NCBI RefSeq assembly: GCF_029784135.1 | Contig: NC_073746.1 | Span: 255,974,994-256,038,993, forward strand | Length of the DNA: 64,000 nt | Source of the DNA: Toxorhynchites rutilus septentrionalis | Lineage: Eukaryota > Arthropoda > Insecta > Diptera > Culicidae | Reading direction: 5' to 3' | Shown here: one piece after another, positions 31,265 through 64,000 of the stretch | Position numbering within the stretch: position 1 is the first letter of the stretch | How the letters are laid out: each line of letters starts with the position of its first letter | Notes under the pieces: generated by a model | Seen by the model: only the letters and a program-made list of their open reading frames with translations | The model's database searches: none | What the model was told of the DNA's origin: nothing | Translations under genes and position numbers: made by a program

Positions 31265-33511
31265 TTGCAGCGCAGCTTTGAACAATTATTCAACGCGTTT
31301 TTCTCTGGACGGTGGAAACCCTCGGGTTCCCATCACATGCGAGTATACTTTCAAAACGTGAGAGGATTGAGGACAAAATTGGACGACATCTATTTGGCAT
31401 CCTTCGAGTGCAATTACGATGTAGTCATGCTTACGGAAACAGGATTGGACGATAGCATCAACTCCTTGCAGATTTTCAGTACATCATTTAATGTTTTTCG
31501 ATGTGACCGTAACTCATTGAATAGCGACAAGCGTAGCTTTGGTGGTGTGCTAATAGCAGTGGCTGAACGACACGGATGCTTACGCATCGACACGCATAAC
31601 GGTAGGAGGCTGAAGCAGGTGTGTGTGTTTCAGCCAATATACGAGGGCGCCGGGTTCTGTTGTGCAATGTTTACATTCCGCCTGATAAAAGCCGTACAAT
31701 CGACATTATCGAAGAGCACATCGCTACCATTCGTAAGCTCTGTAGCACCGCTGCTCAGGATGACGCTGTACTTATATGTGGAGACTACAATCAACCGCAC
31801 ATTAGGTGGTCAGAAAATGAAGTTGGCATACGTCCAGAAAACACATCGTCTCTGAACCCAGCGGCTTCAGCGTTGATCGACGGAATGGATTTCCTGCATC
31901 TCAACCAAGCTAATGTGCAGCTGAATAATTTGAATCGAACTCTTGATCTATCTGGTTTTCGCGTCTGAGGGTAGCTATGCAATGGTTAACCTTAAACGTT
32001 CCTGTGAAAGGAAAACCTCTCTCACACCACTTCTCCGCAAACTAAAACGCGAACGCAGTCGGTGGCAGCGCATCCTGCGTACTCAAAAATCGCTTACCTC
32101 AAAGGTTTACTTCAAACGGTCGAGTGACGTTTACAAGAGACTAAATGCCGATCTTTATAAGTCACACGTGCTAAGGATGCAGTTTGGACTTCGCCGGAAT
32201 CCAAAATGATTCTGAGGCTTCGTAAATAGCAAGCGAAAAAACGTGTCTGTTCCGATCAATGTTATTTATGATGGAAAAGAATCCGAAAGCGAAGCAGAAA
32301 GGTGCGATTTCTTTGCGAAGCACTTCGCCTCTGTTTTCCCAATTGGGAGCCTCTAATAGACTGGTATCATGGCTTTCATCATACTTAATTGACAGGAAAT
32401 GCATTTCATCACTATTCACTAACACGACCGGTGACCCACAAGGAAGCAACCTGGGACCGCTACTGTTCGTCATATTCTTCACTTGGTTATAGATGTAATC
32501 TTGTATATGCCGACGACTTAAAGATTTACGTTGTGGTGAGCTGCGTCGAAGATTGTCGTCATCTACAAAATCTGCTGAATACGTTTGTTCACTGGTGTCG
32601 CAAGAATAAACTTGTCATCAGCATCGCGAAATATCATGCTATGACCATCCATCGCTCTTTGGATCCGATTATTTTCAATTACCACATCGACAATACGATT
32701 CTTAACAGAATCAATCCGGTGACGGATCTTGGTGTTATATTGGACTCAAAGCTTTCTTTCAACTCGCATAATGATCTCGAAGGCGAATCGTCAACTTGGT
32801 TTCATCTCTAAAATTGCCAATGATTTCACGGACCAACACTGCATGAAGGTGTTAGGGTAAGGTGACATTGGCTCGGAATACGCACGAAAATTTGATTGTA
32901 CGAATAGAAACAAACAATTTTGTTCGATAGAAGCTGACGAATTCGAGCTAAGCAAGGGGGGAGCAATGTAACCACACCAATACAACTCAATGTGGTTGTT
33001 TACTTTCACTATTGCATACAATTCGTATGACCACTTTTTTGCATCCAGTGTCTTATATTGCGCCTTATGTTGCTCTATCGTACGAACAATTCTAGAAAAT
33101 GCTTCAATTGTATGGGCACCGAACGATGTAACGTGGAATTTAAGAATCGAGAGAGTCCAAAAAAGGTTCATACGTATGGCCTTGCGAAATCTACCATGGC
33201 GCGATCCTCTGAACCTTCCATCGTATCCAGATAGATGCCAACTGCTTGGTCTTGAAACGCTCGAACGGAGGCGCACGATATAATAGGCTACTTTTGTTTG
33301 CAAACTGCTAGCCAGTGAAGTTGATTGCCCTCATCTCCTGTCGCTGCTGAACTTTCGCGCGTCAAGTAGGATGCTGAGACAACGGTCCCTGATGCAACCG
33401 AGCTTTCATCGTACTCGGTACGGATACAACCGACCCATTAGCGCAATAGTTCGTATGTTTACATCCGTCGAATCCGCGTTTGATTTTGATACATCCACAA
33501 TAAATTTTTGA
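31265..33511 (+). mobile_element. jockey-clade non-LTR element, broken
   Basis: ORF2 pieces run in order along the plus strand but in changing frames. Endonuclease: YFQNVRGLRTKLDDIYLA, DVVMLTETGLDDSI, and CGDYNQPHIRW near 31790. A linker follows (KTSLTPLLRKLKRERSRWQR). The reverse transcriptase has lost its fingers region by internal deletion near 32345. It resumes with SYLIDRKCISSLFTN, DPQGSNLGPLLFVIFF and YADDLKIYV. After a foreign stretch of about 190 bp (about 32858-33050) comes the C-terminal region (IVWAPNDVTWNLRIERVQKR; RDPLNLPSYPDRCQLLGLET). It has no RNase H, as in the jockey clade. It is defective. Confidence 0.85.
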
Positions 33512-33987
33512 GTAGAATAAGAAGTCCCTAAGTCCTCCCTAGACTACGCCACTGACTATAAGAAACAGATACAATGAATAATCACGAAAACAAAATCCAT
33601 TTTTTTCGCAAGTTCGAAATTTTACTCGAGAAATATAGATCCTCATTGACTTTGATTTTATATATAGATTATCTGAATCGGTTCATTAGTTCAAAAGTTA
33701 TAAATTTTTGAGAATAGGAAAAAGGGGAAAAATTGATATTCCAAACTATTGGTCAACTTTAAAAAATCATAACTTATTAAAGAAGAAGAACATATCTCTG
33801 ATTTTGAGATATTCAAAGTAAAAAAGTTCCAAGAGAAAATATAAAAAATATAACGCCCTTGGTCCCGAAACCATGTAAACTATAAAAAACCGATACAATC
33901 AATAATTACGAAAGCAAAAACAAAATTTTTGCAAGTGTGACATTTTTTCCAAAAAAAAAATAAAGCTAATTGAGTTTGATTTGATAT
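33512..33987. other. No gene seen
   Basis: AT-rich spacer between a jockey remnant and a TIR element. Short related phrases (ataagaaacagatacaatgaataat and taaaaaaccgatacaatcaataat) repeat about 310 bp apart, from about 33558 and 33880, so this may be a decayed tandem or element. Confidence 0.4.
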
Positions 33988-36129
33988 GGGGCCTGATTCT
34001 CGAATACACTTCAAATACACTTCACGGTGGAAACGGAATGAAACGTATCCGCGATGACAACGGTACGGTGTCGACATCTGGATACGAGATCAGTTTCCCA
34101 TTAAACTAATCATTCTAATATCAAATCATCTTCAAATAAAATGTTTGTATGAGAGTATTCTATCGCATGAACGAAACAAAGTTTTCCACTTAGGGGCTGT
34201 CCACATACCACGTGGACAATTTTAGGAGGGGTAGGGGGTATGAAAATGTCCACGCTTGTCCACGGTGAGGGGGGAGGGGATAAAGACTATGTCCACGTGG
34301 ACACGAAAAATTAATATTTTTTTCAAATATAATCACCGATACATCCTAAATTAAATAAAAACTGATCCATATTCAAGAATTTTAAAACTTTCCGCCCATC
34401 CTGAGTATTACGTATTTATCAATAAACAGATTGAGCTGCCTGAGAGTGCTTCATATATTTTTACTAATATCATTGAACTTCTTCACTGAAATCTATATTC
34501 TGAAAATAACTCATGTAAACTGTGAGCGACAGAGCTATTTTGTATGATCCTATAATTTTATAGTTGCGGGCTGTGCATGGACGTTCATAGCTTAAACCTA
34601 TAAAAAATAAACGATTCCATAATGGTTAAGTTTTCATGATATTTCTATAGATTTTGTTCTATCTCGAGAACAGTTAGTCTTAGGATAACAATTAAATTCT
34701 TCTAAGTAGCGTAATTTTGAATTGGGGTCAATTTAGAGCAAAAAATGAGTCTCAAGAAAAATTCAACTTTCACAGTTGAGATTTGATCTTAATTCCATAC
34801 TTGGGAATAAATGTATCGTAAGTTGTCTGATGTTATTTTTCCCCGCAAGCACTTTGAAAGTCATCTAGACGCTCAATGCAGAATGGCCCATAAGGATTTG
34901 AAAAATAATAAAATATTTTAAGACGCCTTCAATACCCTCTTAAAATTTTCCGAACTATGGCGGAAAAGGTTTTGACTTGCGCTACCGACCAAAGGTGAAT
35001 CGGAAATCCAGAGTGGAAAAGAATCGGCATTTACTGTGATCGATCATATTCCGGAGTGGGCAAAGATTTGTTTCATCTAAAATTTTGAGTTACACTGTAA
35101 CACCGTAACAATGCAATTGACAAATAAAATAATGCATTTGTCAAAGCAATAACTGGATCTTGTATAGAACATTTTCAAGTTTCCACAATTGCCCTTCGAT
35201 TTGCTGTGCGATCGTTATGTCATTGAATATTCATAATCCAAAATGAAAGGATAACTTTTCATTCGATCGAGAATACCCTGTAGTAAAATGTTCTACTGGA
35301 ATTCCATATGAAATAATCAAGTTGACTGGATTATTACTGGCGTCTATATGATATCAACACATTTTTTTGCAAGTGTTTAGAAAATCGTGAACTAAAAATG
35401 TATTTGAAAATGATTTTAAATCCATTTATTTCTATTCGTTTGGATCTTGCAATCTCAATTAGCTCAAGCTCAAGATCAATCTTTGAAGTTGTGTAGTTTA
35501 TATTCAGATGCGGATTGTTCCTCACCTGGTTAACTTTACATTGCATGTTTCCGTGTTAGCAAACCAGATAACCTTTATATCTTCGCTGATAATGGAAAAA
35601 CAAAAAATTTTGTATACTCACAAGTGTTTCAAAATTAAACTCACAAGAAGCATGTGCTTGTTATGCCACTCATTTCTCTACCATACAAAAACAATGGGCC
35701 ACAACAAAGCAGGTACAGGGTACAACAAGTAAAATTTGAAATAAAAACAACTTAAATGGAATTAAAATGGAATTTAGGCGCAAATCAGTCATTTCCTTAA
35801 TTATTTTAATTTAAAAAGGAAAAATGTCCACGTGGACAAAGGGGGGTAGGGGTATGAAAATGTCCACGCTTGTCCACGGAGGGGGAGGGGGGAGTCTAAA
35901 ACCGTGCTTTTTCTGTCCACGTGGTATGTGGACAGCCCCTTACATTGAATACTAGTTTGATACGAAGAATTTTCATTAATGATTTTTTATTTGAAAAGTG
36001 CACATTCTGCAGAATGTGCAGAAGAAAACTCATTATTATCTTCGATACTTCACTAACTCGTAAAACGTAGTTCAATGGCGTGCCGTTTATTTCGTTTCTA
36101 TCGTGAAGTGTATTCGAGAATCAGGCCCA
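33988..36129. mobile_element. MITE split by a second element
   Basis: Outer inverted ends read gggcctgattctcgaataca and continue for about 25 bp, starting at 33988 and, inverted, ending at 36129. The 6-bp repeat tgatat flanks it at 33982-33987 and 36130-36135. Without the insertion at 34193-35939 the element would be about 390 bp and non-coding. Confidence 0.82.
34193..35939. mobile_element. Nested TIR element, ggggctgtccacatacc ends, TTA duplication
   Basis: Inverted ends of about 27 bp (outer 20: ggggctgtccacataccacg), flanked by TTA at 34190-34192 and 35940-35942. Just inside each end lies a G-rich segment with the phrase gtatgaaaatgtccacgctt, in the SAME orientation at both ends (34231-34265 and 35853-35880). 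The 1.5 kb between is AT-rich and has no recognised coding region. The 3-bp TTA duplication suggests a PIF/Harbinger-like origin. Confidence 0.82.
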
Positions 36130-36135
36130 TGATAT

Positions 36136-36239
36136 GATGTTATAATTTTTTGAAAAAGTCATTTTTGGAAAAATTAAAAAAAAAACATTTCGTACCAACA
36201 TAAAACATTTAAAAAATCGGATCTAATAATTTGCGATAA
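36136..36239. other. Short spacer
   Basis: AT-rich bridge between the split MITE and a broken LINE; nothing recognised. Confidence 0.3.
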
Positions 36240-37205
36240 GAAATTAATATCAAACAACTTAAGAACAACAAATCTTCTGGCAAAGATGGCATCGGAGCGG
36301 AACTTATTAAGATGGGCCCGGAATAATTGGACATGGGAGGCGATCTGGCGTAGTGGTAACATCCATGCCTCTCACGCTAAAGGTCACGAGTTCAATTCTC
36401 ACTCCCGACATTCTTCCAAAAATGGAAGTAAAAAGTGACGTACCAGCCAAATGAGTTGAAAATCACTATAATACAGATAAAAAAAAAAATAATTGGACAT
36501 CTACCGGAGAAGTGTAAAGATGGAGTTATTTGCTCTATCTTCAAGAAAGGGGACAAATTAGACTTTAAAAACTTTCGTGCAATCACCGTCCTGAATTTTC
36601 CCAAATCATCTTCCGTCTAGTGATCCCTGATTTTGGGATTTAAGCGCTCCTCAAATCACTTCAAGGACGTGTATAGTTTAAAAACGTTGTACTGCTCACT
36701 TGTGCGCAGTGTATTAGAGTATGGAGTGCAGGTTTGGGCTCCGTATCACGCTGTTCACATCAACCGGATCGAACGGATTCAAAAGCATTTTGTCCGATAT
36801 GCTCTAAGGCGCCTAAACTGGAGGGATAGGACGATCCTGCCATCTTATGAAAGCCGATGCATGTTGATCGAGCTACCGACACTATCAAGCAGACGAATAC
36901 TCCTATGCTCATATTTGATGTTCTGACAAACCACGTCGATTGTGTTGACATACTTGGGAGATTACGCTTCAACATTCCTCTTCGAGTGACGCGTCAAGTG
37001 GATTTTTCCCGTCGCTCAAACCATCGCACCTTATATGGGATGAATAATCCTTTGGACGTCTGTTGCAATCGCTTCAACGAGGTTTCAGATTTTTTTTTTG
37101 ACTTCGGAATGTCCAAAAATTTGTTCAAAATTAGAATTAACTGATAAGTTATGTCTGTGCGTTACTTTTTTTACAGCGAAGACGAATAAATAATAATATA
37201 ATATA
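36240..37205 (+). mobile_element. jockey-type non-LTR remnant with internal deletion and SINE insertion
   Basis: 36240-36325 encodes KNNKSSGKDGIGAELIKMGP, and 36500-36605 encodes LPEKCKDGVICSIFKKGDKL and DFKNFRAITVLNF: consecutive pieces of reverse transcriptase, separated only by the SINE at 36335-36487. At about 36620 the sequence jumps to the C-terminal region (YCSLVRSVLEYGVQVWAPYH; HFVRYALRRLNWRDRTILPS), so the YADD region is deleted. A jockey-like C-terminus runs to about 37140, and the tail is AT-rich (aataaataataatataatat). Confidence 0.85.
36335..36487 (+). mobile_element. tRNA-derived SINE (short, Feilai-like), copy 1
   Basis: 153 bp: a tRNA-like head with A box (tggcgtagtgg) and B box (gagttcaattctc), then a shared body (gaagtaaaaagtgacgtacc) and a poly(A) tail. 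It is flanked by 13-bp direct repeats aataattggacat at 36322-36334 and 36488-36500. A second copy lies on the minus strand at 56619-56766. The resemblance to the Aedes Feilai family is by general structure and should be checked. Confidence 0.9.
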
Positions 37206-37211
37206 ATAGTA

Positions 37212-37239
37212 TAGGATATACTTCTAGGGGCCTTAGGCC
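37212..37239 (-). repeat. Terminal fragment of the 11755 MITE family
   Basis: taggatatacttctaggggcc matches the terminal repeat of the MITE at 11755-12008 (inverted). Only the end is present; no partner is found nearby except a weak ctagggtatattcttaagg at about 37305. Confidence 0.55.
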
Positions 37240-37318
37240 GTAGCAGGTTAGGTACCGCATCACTAAAATGGCTTGGTAAATAATAAGATTTTCGATAAGT
37301 CCTTTCTAGGGTATATTC

Positions 37319-38371
37319 TTAAGGTGAAGGTGGAAGCTAGCCATTGTAGTAGTATAGGTAAACCCTCGTGTAAAAATGGGGTAATAGTGTTTGTGAGAGA
37401 AGAGCAAAGCACACGTAAATAGATCAATTCACTTATCAGACTGTGTGGCGCTTCATTGAAATGAGTTTTTGAATACATTTGAAAAAAAAACAAATAACAA
37501 TTCAATACTAAAGTAAAATGTATGAACGATATGTTCCGATGAACAATTGCAAATATAAATATATATAGAAGGTGCATTTGCATATGAATCTGATTATACG
37601 CGAGCGTAACATGAGCAAATTTATAACACATGCGAATTGGGGCTCTTTTGGTATTAACAAGTTCTTCCGCGTAGTAACTCGATGTTGATAATTCCTTAAT
37701 ATTTTCCTTCGTTGATCGTATTGTTTTCACATATTCACGTTGGAAAGCCTTAACCCTTCTCTTCGTTGGCCGAGGCATTTAGATTGAATTTAATACTTTT
37801 CCGTTTACTGTTTTTGAAAGCATAGGCAGCCGTGGCAGTGTTCCGAGCTCTGCAATACAATTTTCTTACCCAATGTTAAAGTTGTTAAAACTTACATTAT
37901 AGACCCATTAAACGTAAAAATAATAATTGTATTGATATCAACACAATTTTATTCTATTGATTTTCATGACATGGGACGCTATGACTCCGGAATAACATTT
38001 TATTGAGTGGTTTTTATAGCTGTTTCGATGATGTTGTTTGGCATCAGTGTCAAAAAATAACGATGCTTCCACCAATACAAACAAAACCATTGCTGAAGAT
38101 TGAAAAACGAAAATTTAACTTTCAGAGCACTTGCTCGAGTTTTCCGACGTTCTTCACTATACGGTGCGAAAGCAGATGAAAATTTAATATCTTGTGAGTA
38201 ATCGATTAAAGTTTGGTTGACATTACTTGATGGGAAGTGTGCAAAAACGATCATTTTCTTCACACTGTTTCGCAAAATTATTGATTTTCTGGCGAGGGGT
38301 GAGGGAGGGAGATGAAAGAAATGAGCGCCATTGTAGCAGCCATTTGTGGCTAGCTTCCACCTTCACCTTAA
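37319..38371. mobile_element. TIR element of 1.05 kb, unknown family
   Basis: A perfect 25-bp inverted pair (outer 20: ttaaggtgaaggtggaagct) bounds the element at 37319-37343 and 38347-38371. Inside, on the minus strand, two short open frames face the same way: 38000-38275 (MIVFAHFPSS, SQDIKFSSAFAPYSEERRKT) and 37263-37778 (PRPTKRRVKAFQREYVKTIR). I recognise neither as a transposase. They could be remains of one decayed coding region or of a captured host exon. The target duplication is not clear. Confidence 0.65.
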
Positions 38372-39102
38372 ATGTCTAAACTACAGAAATATGAAGGAAA
38401 AAAAATATTTTTTTCAAATTTCTAGACCAGAATACTGCCTTAACTTAACTCTGTAGTATTAGGATGGTACGAAAATCAGAATTCTAAATTTATGGTGATC
38501 ATCTGGTTCAACCATTGATTCAGTGTCGTCTGAATTAAACGATTTTCATTGTATGTGGATGGATATACGAGGTCTATGCAAATCTCATTTAATAGAAATA
38601 AAACACTGGGGTATTTTTATGATATGCTATTTTCTCTTTTATTGTTTGGGTTTTAAAATAGTGTAACTAAAATTGCAATGATACATCTTACATTATGTAC
38701 AACAAAACAGAATTAAAAACTTGGATTGAGTGTCCATTGCACATGTATAAATACAATAAAATTTGAAATTTAATGTACTTCGTTTATGCTGATTTGATTC
38801 TCCGATGACATCAAGAACTTAAAATAATTCTTGATTAAATAGCGTATGCACTTCCAGTATTATCGACATTTAAAGATAGAATACACAATAGTACATTGAT
38901 AACACTTCTCTTTTCTACAGAGCAAGAGCTTTTTCCTGATATTTACAATTCGAAGATTGGGCTCGAATTTCCCATTGAAGTATGTTGCATTTATTTCCGC
39001 GAATGGGCCAATCGGTCAAATACCGATTCTTTTTGAGTCGTGAATTTATCGAATATTTATCGACTAAAACGTACGATTGAAATGTCAGATCCTTCAAAGT
39101 GT
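38372..39102 (-). other. 3' flank / 3' UTR of Ptp10D, no other gene
   Basis: AT-rich. On the minus strand AATAAA occurs at 38990-38995, about 110 nt past the short-isoform stop, and again near 38637. Either could serve as poly(A) signal. No other gene is seen. Confidence 0.5.
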
Positions 39103-61215
<22,113 letters not shown>

Positions 61216-61217
61216 CT

Positions 61218-64000
61218 GTAAAAAAAGAGAAAATCGTACGATGAGTGAAAAAGTATAGAATAAAATTGTTGTGATTTTCGGTTTTAGAATTGGAAAATTA
61301 ACAGAGCAATTTGCAATGATAGATGTACATCTGTGAAAAAATTCTCATGTAATGTTGAATTATCATATTGCCAGCGTTTCTTTTTATCGTAAGTATGCAT
61401 ATCCGTTTTCATCTTTTCTATCGTGGATAAATTAATATTTCGAAAGAAACGCAATAAAATTATATGACAAAAAATAAAATGAAATGATTTAATGAATCCT
61501 TCTCAATATGTTCCGATGTTAAGTACTGTTATGATTATATTTCAACAACTTGTGAACTATCCGTTTAATAAAGACATTTTTACATTACAGAAAAACCTGT
61601 TTTGTGCGCTTTTTTGATCGATTGTTATGTGTGATTTTCTTTTTTTTGTGCGATCTTTAATATGTATTTTATCGTACTACATAGGTACTGTGTCAGCCAA
61701 TTACCAGTCTCATGCTTTGTTCTATCAATACAGAAACCATTAAATTATCCATATGTAAGGTTCCTGGTTCCTGGAGGGATATCAGTCTTTGTTCGTCGCT
61801 TTCGTGTGCCGCCCTCATCAACTATTCTCGTTTAGAATTGAGGAATTCCTCGATTCCTGTGTTCTCAATTCTTTCTGGTGAACTTGGAACATTTGAGATG
61901 TTCTTTAGTAGCGGCTTCGCAGTAATCGGATTCTTTGAATCCCGAAATCAAGTGAATCTTTTGATTGTCTTTAAGGCTTTCAGATGGCGGCTTCATTAAT
62001 CCGGGAAAATGTGGCTTCTGTAAAGTTGTCGCTAAGGAAACGCTTTTCTCCTTATACGTGCGAAGAATTTGCCTATAGGTAATTCCGCTTCGTCGGTCCG
62101 AAAAAAGCCACGTCTAGGGTCCGTGTAATGAGCGTTGAATTTTGAGGATTGCTACTAATTGTGAGTGTATTGGTGTATTTTTTGCATGTACATTGCTGCT
62201 TAGTTGTGTATGTTCATTTTTTTGCTTGACTCATTCTCACCCTCATTCAGCATAAATAAGAGATTATTTCGAAAGTGTTGAAATTCTCATGTTAAAACGT
62301 TTATCAAGATATTACTAATAGTTTTGACTCAATCTTACCTTCATGACCCATTCTCATCCCCATCGACGGTACGCTTAATTTTTGTTCTTGAAAGTGACGA
62401 TAAGGTGGATGGATTCAATCGATAAGAACTTAAAATCCTCCCAATTTCTCCAATTACACCCAATAGAAAAATATTGGGCAATTATGCAGCGGAAGCTTGA
62501 GAAGACTGGTAAAACGACAGATCACCAGATTCTGGAACAAACTTGCCAAAGAATTTGGCATTCCCTCCCCGAGATATGAGTGATTGTTTTGTATGAATTC
62601 TCAGTGGACAATGGTTTATGGGATCTGTGTTGGGCTACCTATAACCAAGATCTTGTAATGCTTCCAGATTGACACATAATGTCATATTAATAATTATGTA
62701 TATTTAAAAAAAATCATAAATTTTTTGTTTTTGAATTTAGAAGAAGAATTTAACTCCTCCATAGTAAGTTCGTCACCTAGCGTGATTCGGCAGAGTTCCT
62801 TGTTCATTTTTGATAAATTTTTGAATGAAGGTCAAACATTGTATGTAGGCAACTTTTCAATGATACAGTAATATTTTTTTTATTTGATGACGAACGTCAT
62901 TGACTTGACAACAAATGACAACAAAAACACATGAAAATGTCATATAATATGGGTTTCGTAAGAAACAGTAGAACAAACTATCCGAAATATAAATTAGAAA
63001 GAAATATAGTAAAAACATTATATTTTCATGATTTCGATTTTATCATCATTCTATATACCCTTCTTTATATTTAGGTACCTATTCCACAAAATAATTTTAA
63101 AAATCATATTCAATTTGAACGAGAATTGTGTACCCATATCTGGGTGACGGGACTAATGCCGTGTTAAGGCTAAGGAAACATTTTTCCATACCATCATATC
63201 TGCATGTGCATGAGTTTGTTCCGAATTCGAATTCTACATTCGTCTGGATTCAGCCTCATAAAATGCCATAGAATGTTTTTTACTTTATGTGGCTTTTTGA
63301 TCACAATGATTAACAAATATTTAAAACTGCAGATAGAATACTGAATCAGGGTGGTCTAAAAATCGACTTTTTTGCGATGATTGTATATAGTCTTCCTTTT
63401 AAATGGTGCTAACATTTTCAACCTGTTGCCCCACGATTTAATTTTTTTTACTATAAATTTCCTATTTATTCTACCAAAACTTGTCATTATAATATTAATT
63501 TATTTTGAGACAAAATTTCCGCACGAGATTCATTTGCAAAAAACATGTTCCTCCGTTACATGGTATACATGTTCGATACAGAAAAGTGAATTTTCATTCA
63601 TAATTTTTATTTCCAAAGCGTGTTATTCCAGCTGAGAAATTAATGTCTTTCACTTCACACGAAGGGACCGCGAAGCTTAATTCTACAACGGCGAAATTCA
63701 ATTGGATTAACAACGATGCCATTGTGGCTTTCTTTTTTCTTCTTTTTCAACGCTAATCATGATGATATTGTAGAACATATGAGAATTCCATTTTTCGAAT
63801 TTTCCGACCTTCCTTCAAAAATTTTCTGATATTTCTCTCCGCTATATTGATCTATGGGAAGAGACGAATACAACTAAATGAAGACGGTTCAAATCGAACG
63901 TTTCCCCGGGTTTTGCGCATACCAACACTTCTGACCTTCCATTTTTATTTATTTAGATAGAAAATATAGGAGTTCAATATTTCGCCTGAAAATCCATTTC
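61218..64000. other. Ptp10D 5' intron or flank; no exon recognised
   Basis: AT-rich. No signal-peptide exon is identified, so the first exon probably lies beyond 64000. The only identifiable item is the transposase scrap at 62430-62580. The other open frames (61712-61999, 63381-63635) have no recognisable content. Confidence 0.45.
62430..62580 (+). pseudogene. Tc1/mariner transposase C-terminal scrap
   Basis: LQLHPIEKYWAIMQRKLEKT, then GKTTDHQILEQTCQRIW. The PIEKYWAI box carries the third catalytic residue (Glu) as in DDxE mariners. It differs from the two DD37E copies after WAIM, so it is from a related family. No inverted ends found. Confidence 0.7.

Overview
This window reads as nuclear DNA of a culicine mosquito, most likely Aedes-like. 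The reasons are two insect-type multi-exon genes with GT-AG introns, a very dense and nested transposon load, DD37E mariner elements of the mosquito ITmD37E type, tRNA-derived SINEs and an I-clade retrotransposon. The species cannot be fixed from sequence alone. I see no bacterial operon, CRISPR array or endogenous viral coding region.

Layout. 1-2930: repeat DNA, ending in a clean 172-bp satellite (1831-2930). 3-10 kb: retrotransposon debris (Bel/Pao integrase, a non-LTR RNase H), a dead DD37E mariner and a MITE. 10.2-11.5 kb (minus): a two-exon gene for a UBL-UBA protein, the UBL7 orthologue, 382 aa. 11.7-15.4 kb: MITEs, a PIF/Harbinger fragment and a mariner fragment. 15.7-23.5 kb and 30.1-30.6 kb: a decayed histone locus, with three histone H3 pseudogenes (two of them head to head in an inverted repeat), two H2A pseudogenes, several histone-type 3' stem-loops, and three copies of a spacer-like repeat. 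A near-intact I-clade non-LTR element (ORF1 and a 1184-codon ORF2, minus strand, about 24.3-29.5 kb) lies between the two H2A pseudogenes. 31-38.4 kb: broken jockey-type elements, a SINE, and nested terminal-inverted-repeat elements.

39.1-61.2 kb and beyond (minus): the main gene, a receptor tyrosine phosphatase orthologous to Drosophila Ptp10D. Nine core exons plus two alternative 3' exons can be placed, and every splice phase agrees. They encode the fibronectin III array, one transmembrane helix and one phosphatase domain with the [10 protein letters not shown] active site. The signal-peptide exon is not seen and is probably to the right of the window. Three introns of 2.6-6.5 kb are filled with transposons, including a pogo element that a DD37E mariner split within a codon.

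The most interesting observation is at the 3' end of Ptp10D. A phase-compatible acidic alternative exon has a TGA (followed by C) and then stays open in the same frame for 134 more equally acidic codons. This suggests stop-codon readthrough, or else a single recent nonsense change. The rest of the window is mainly a record of transposon nesting and histone-gene decay.
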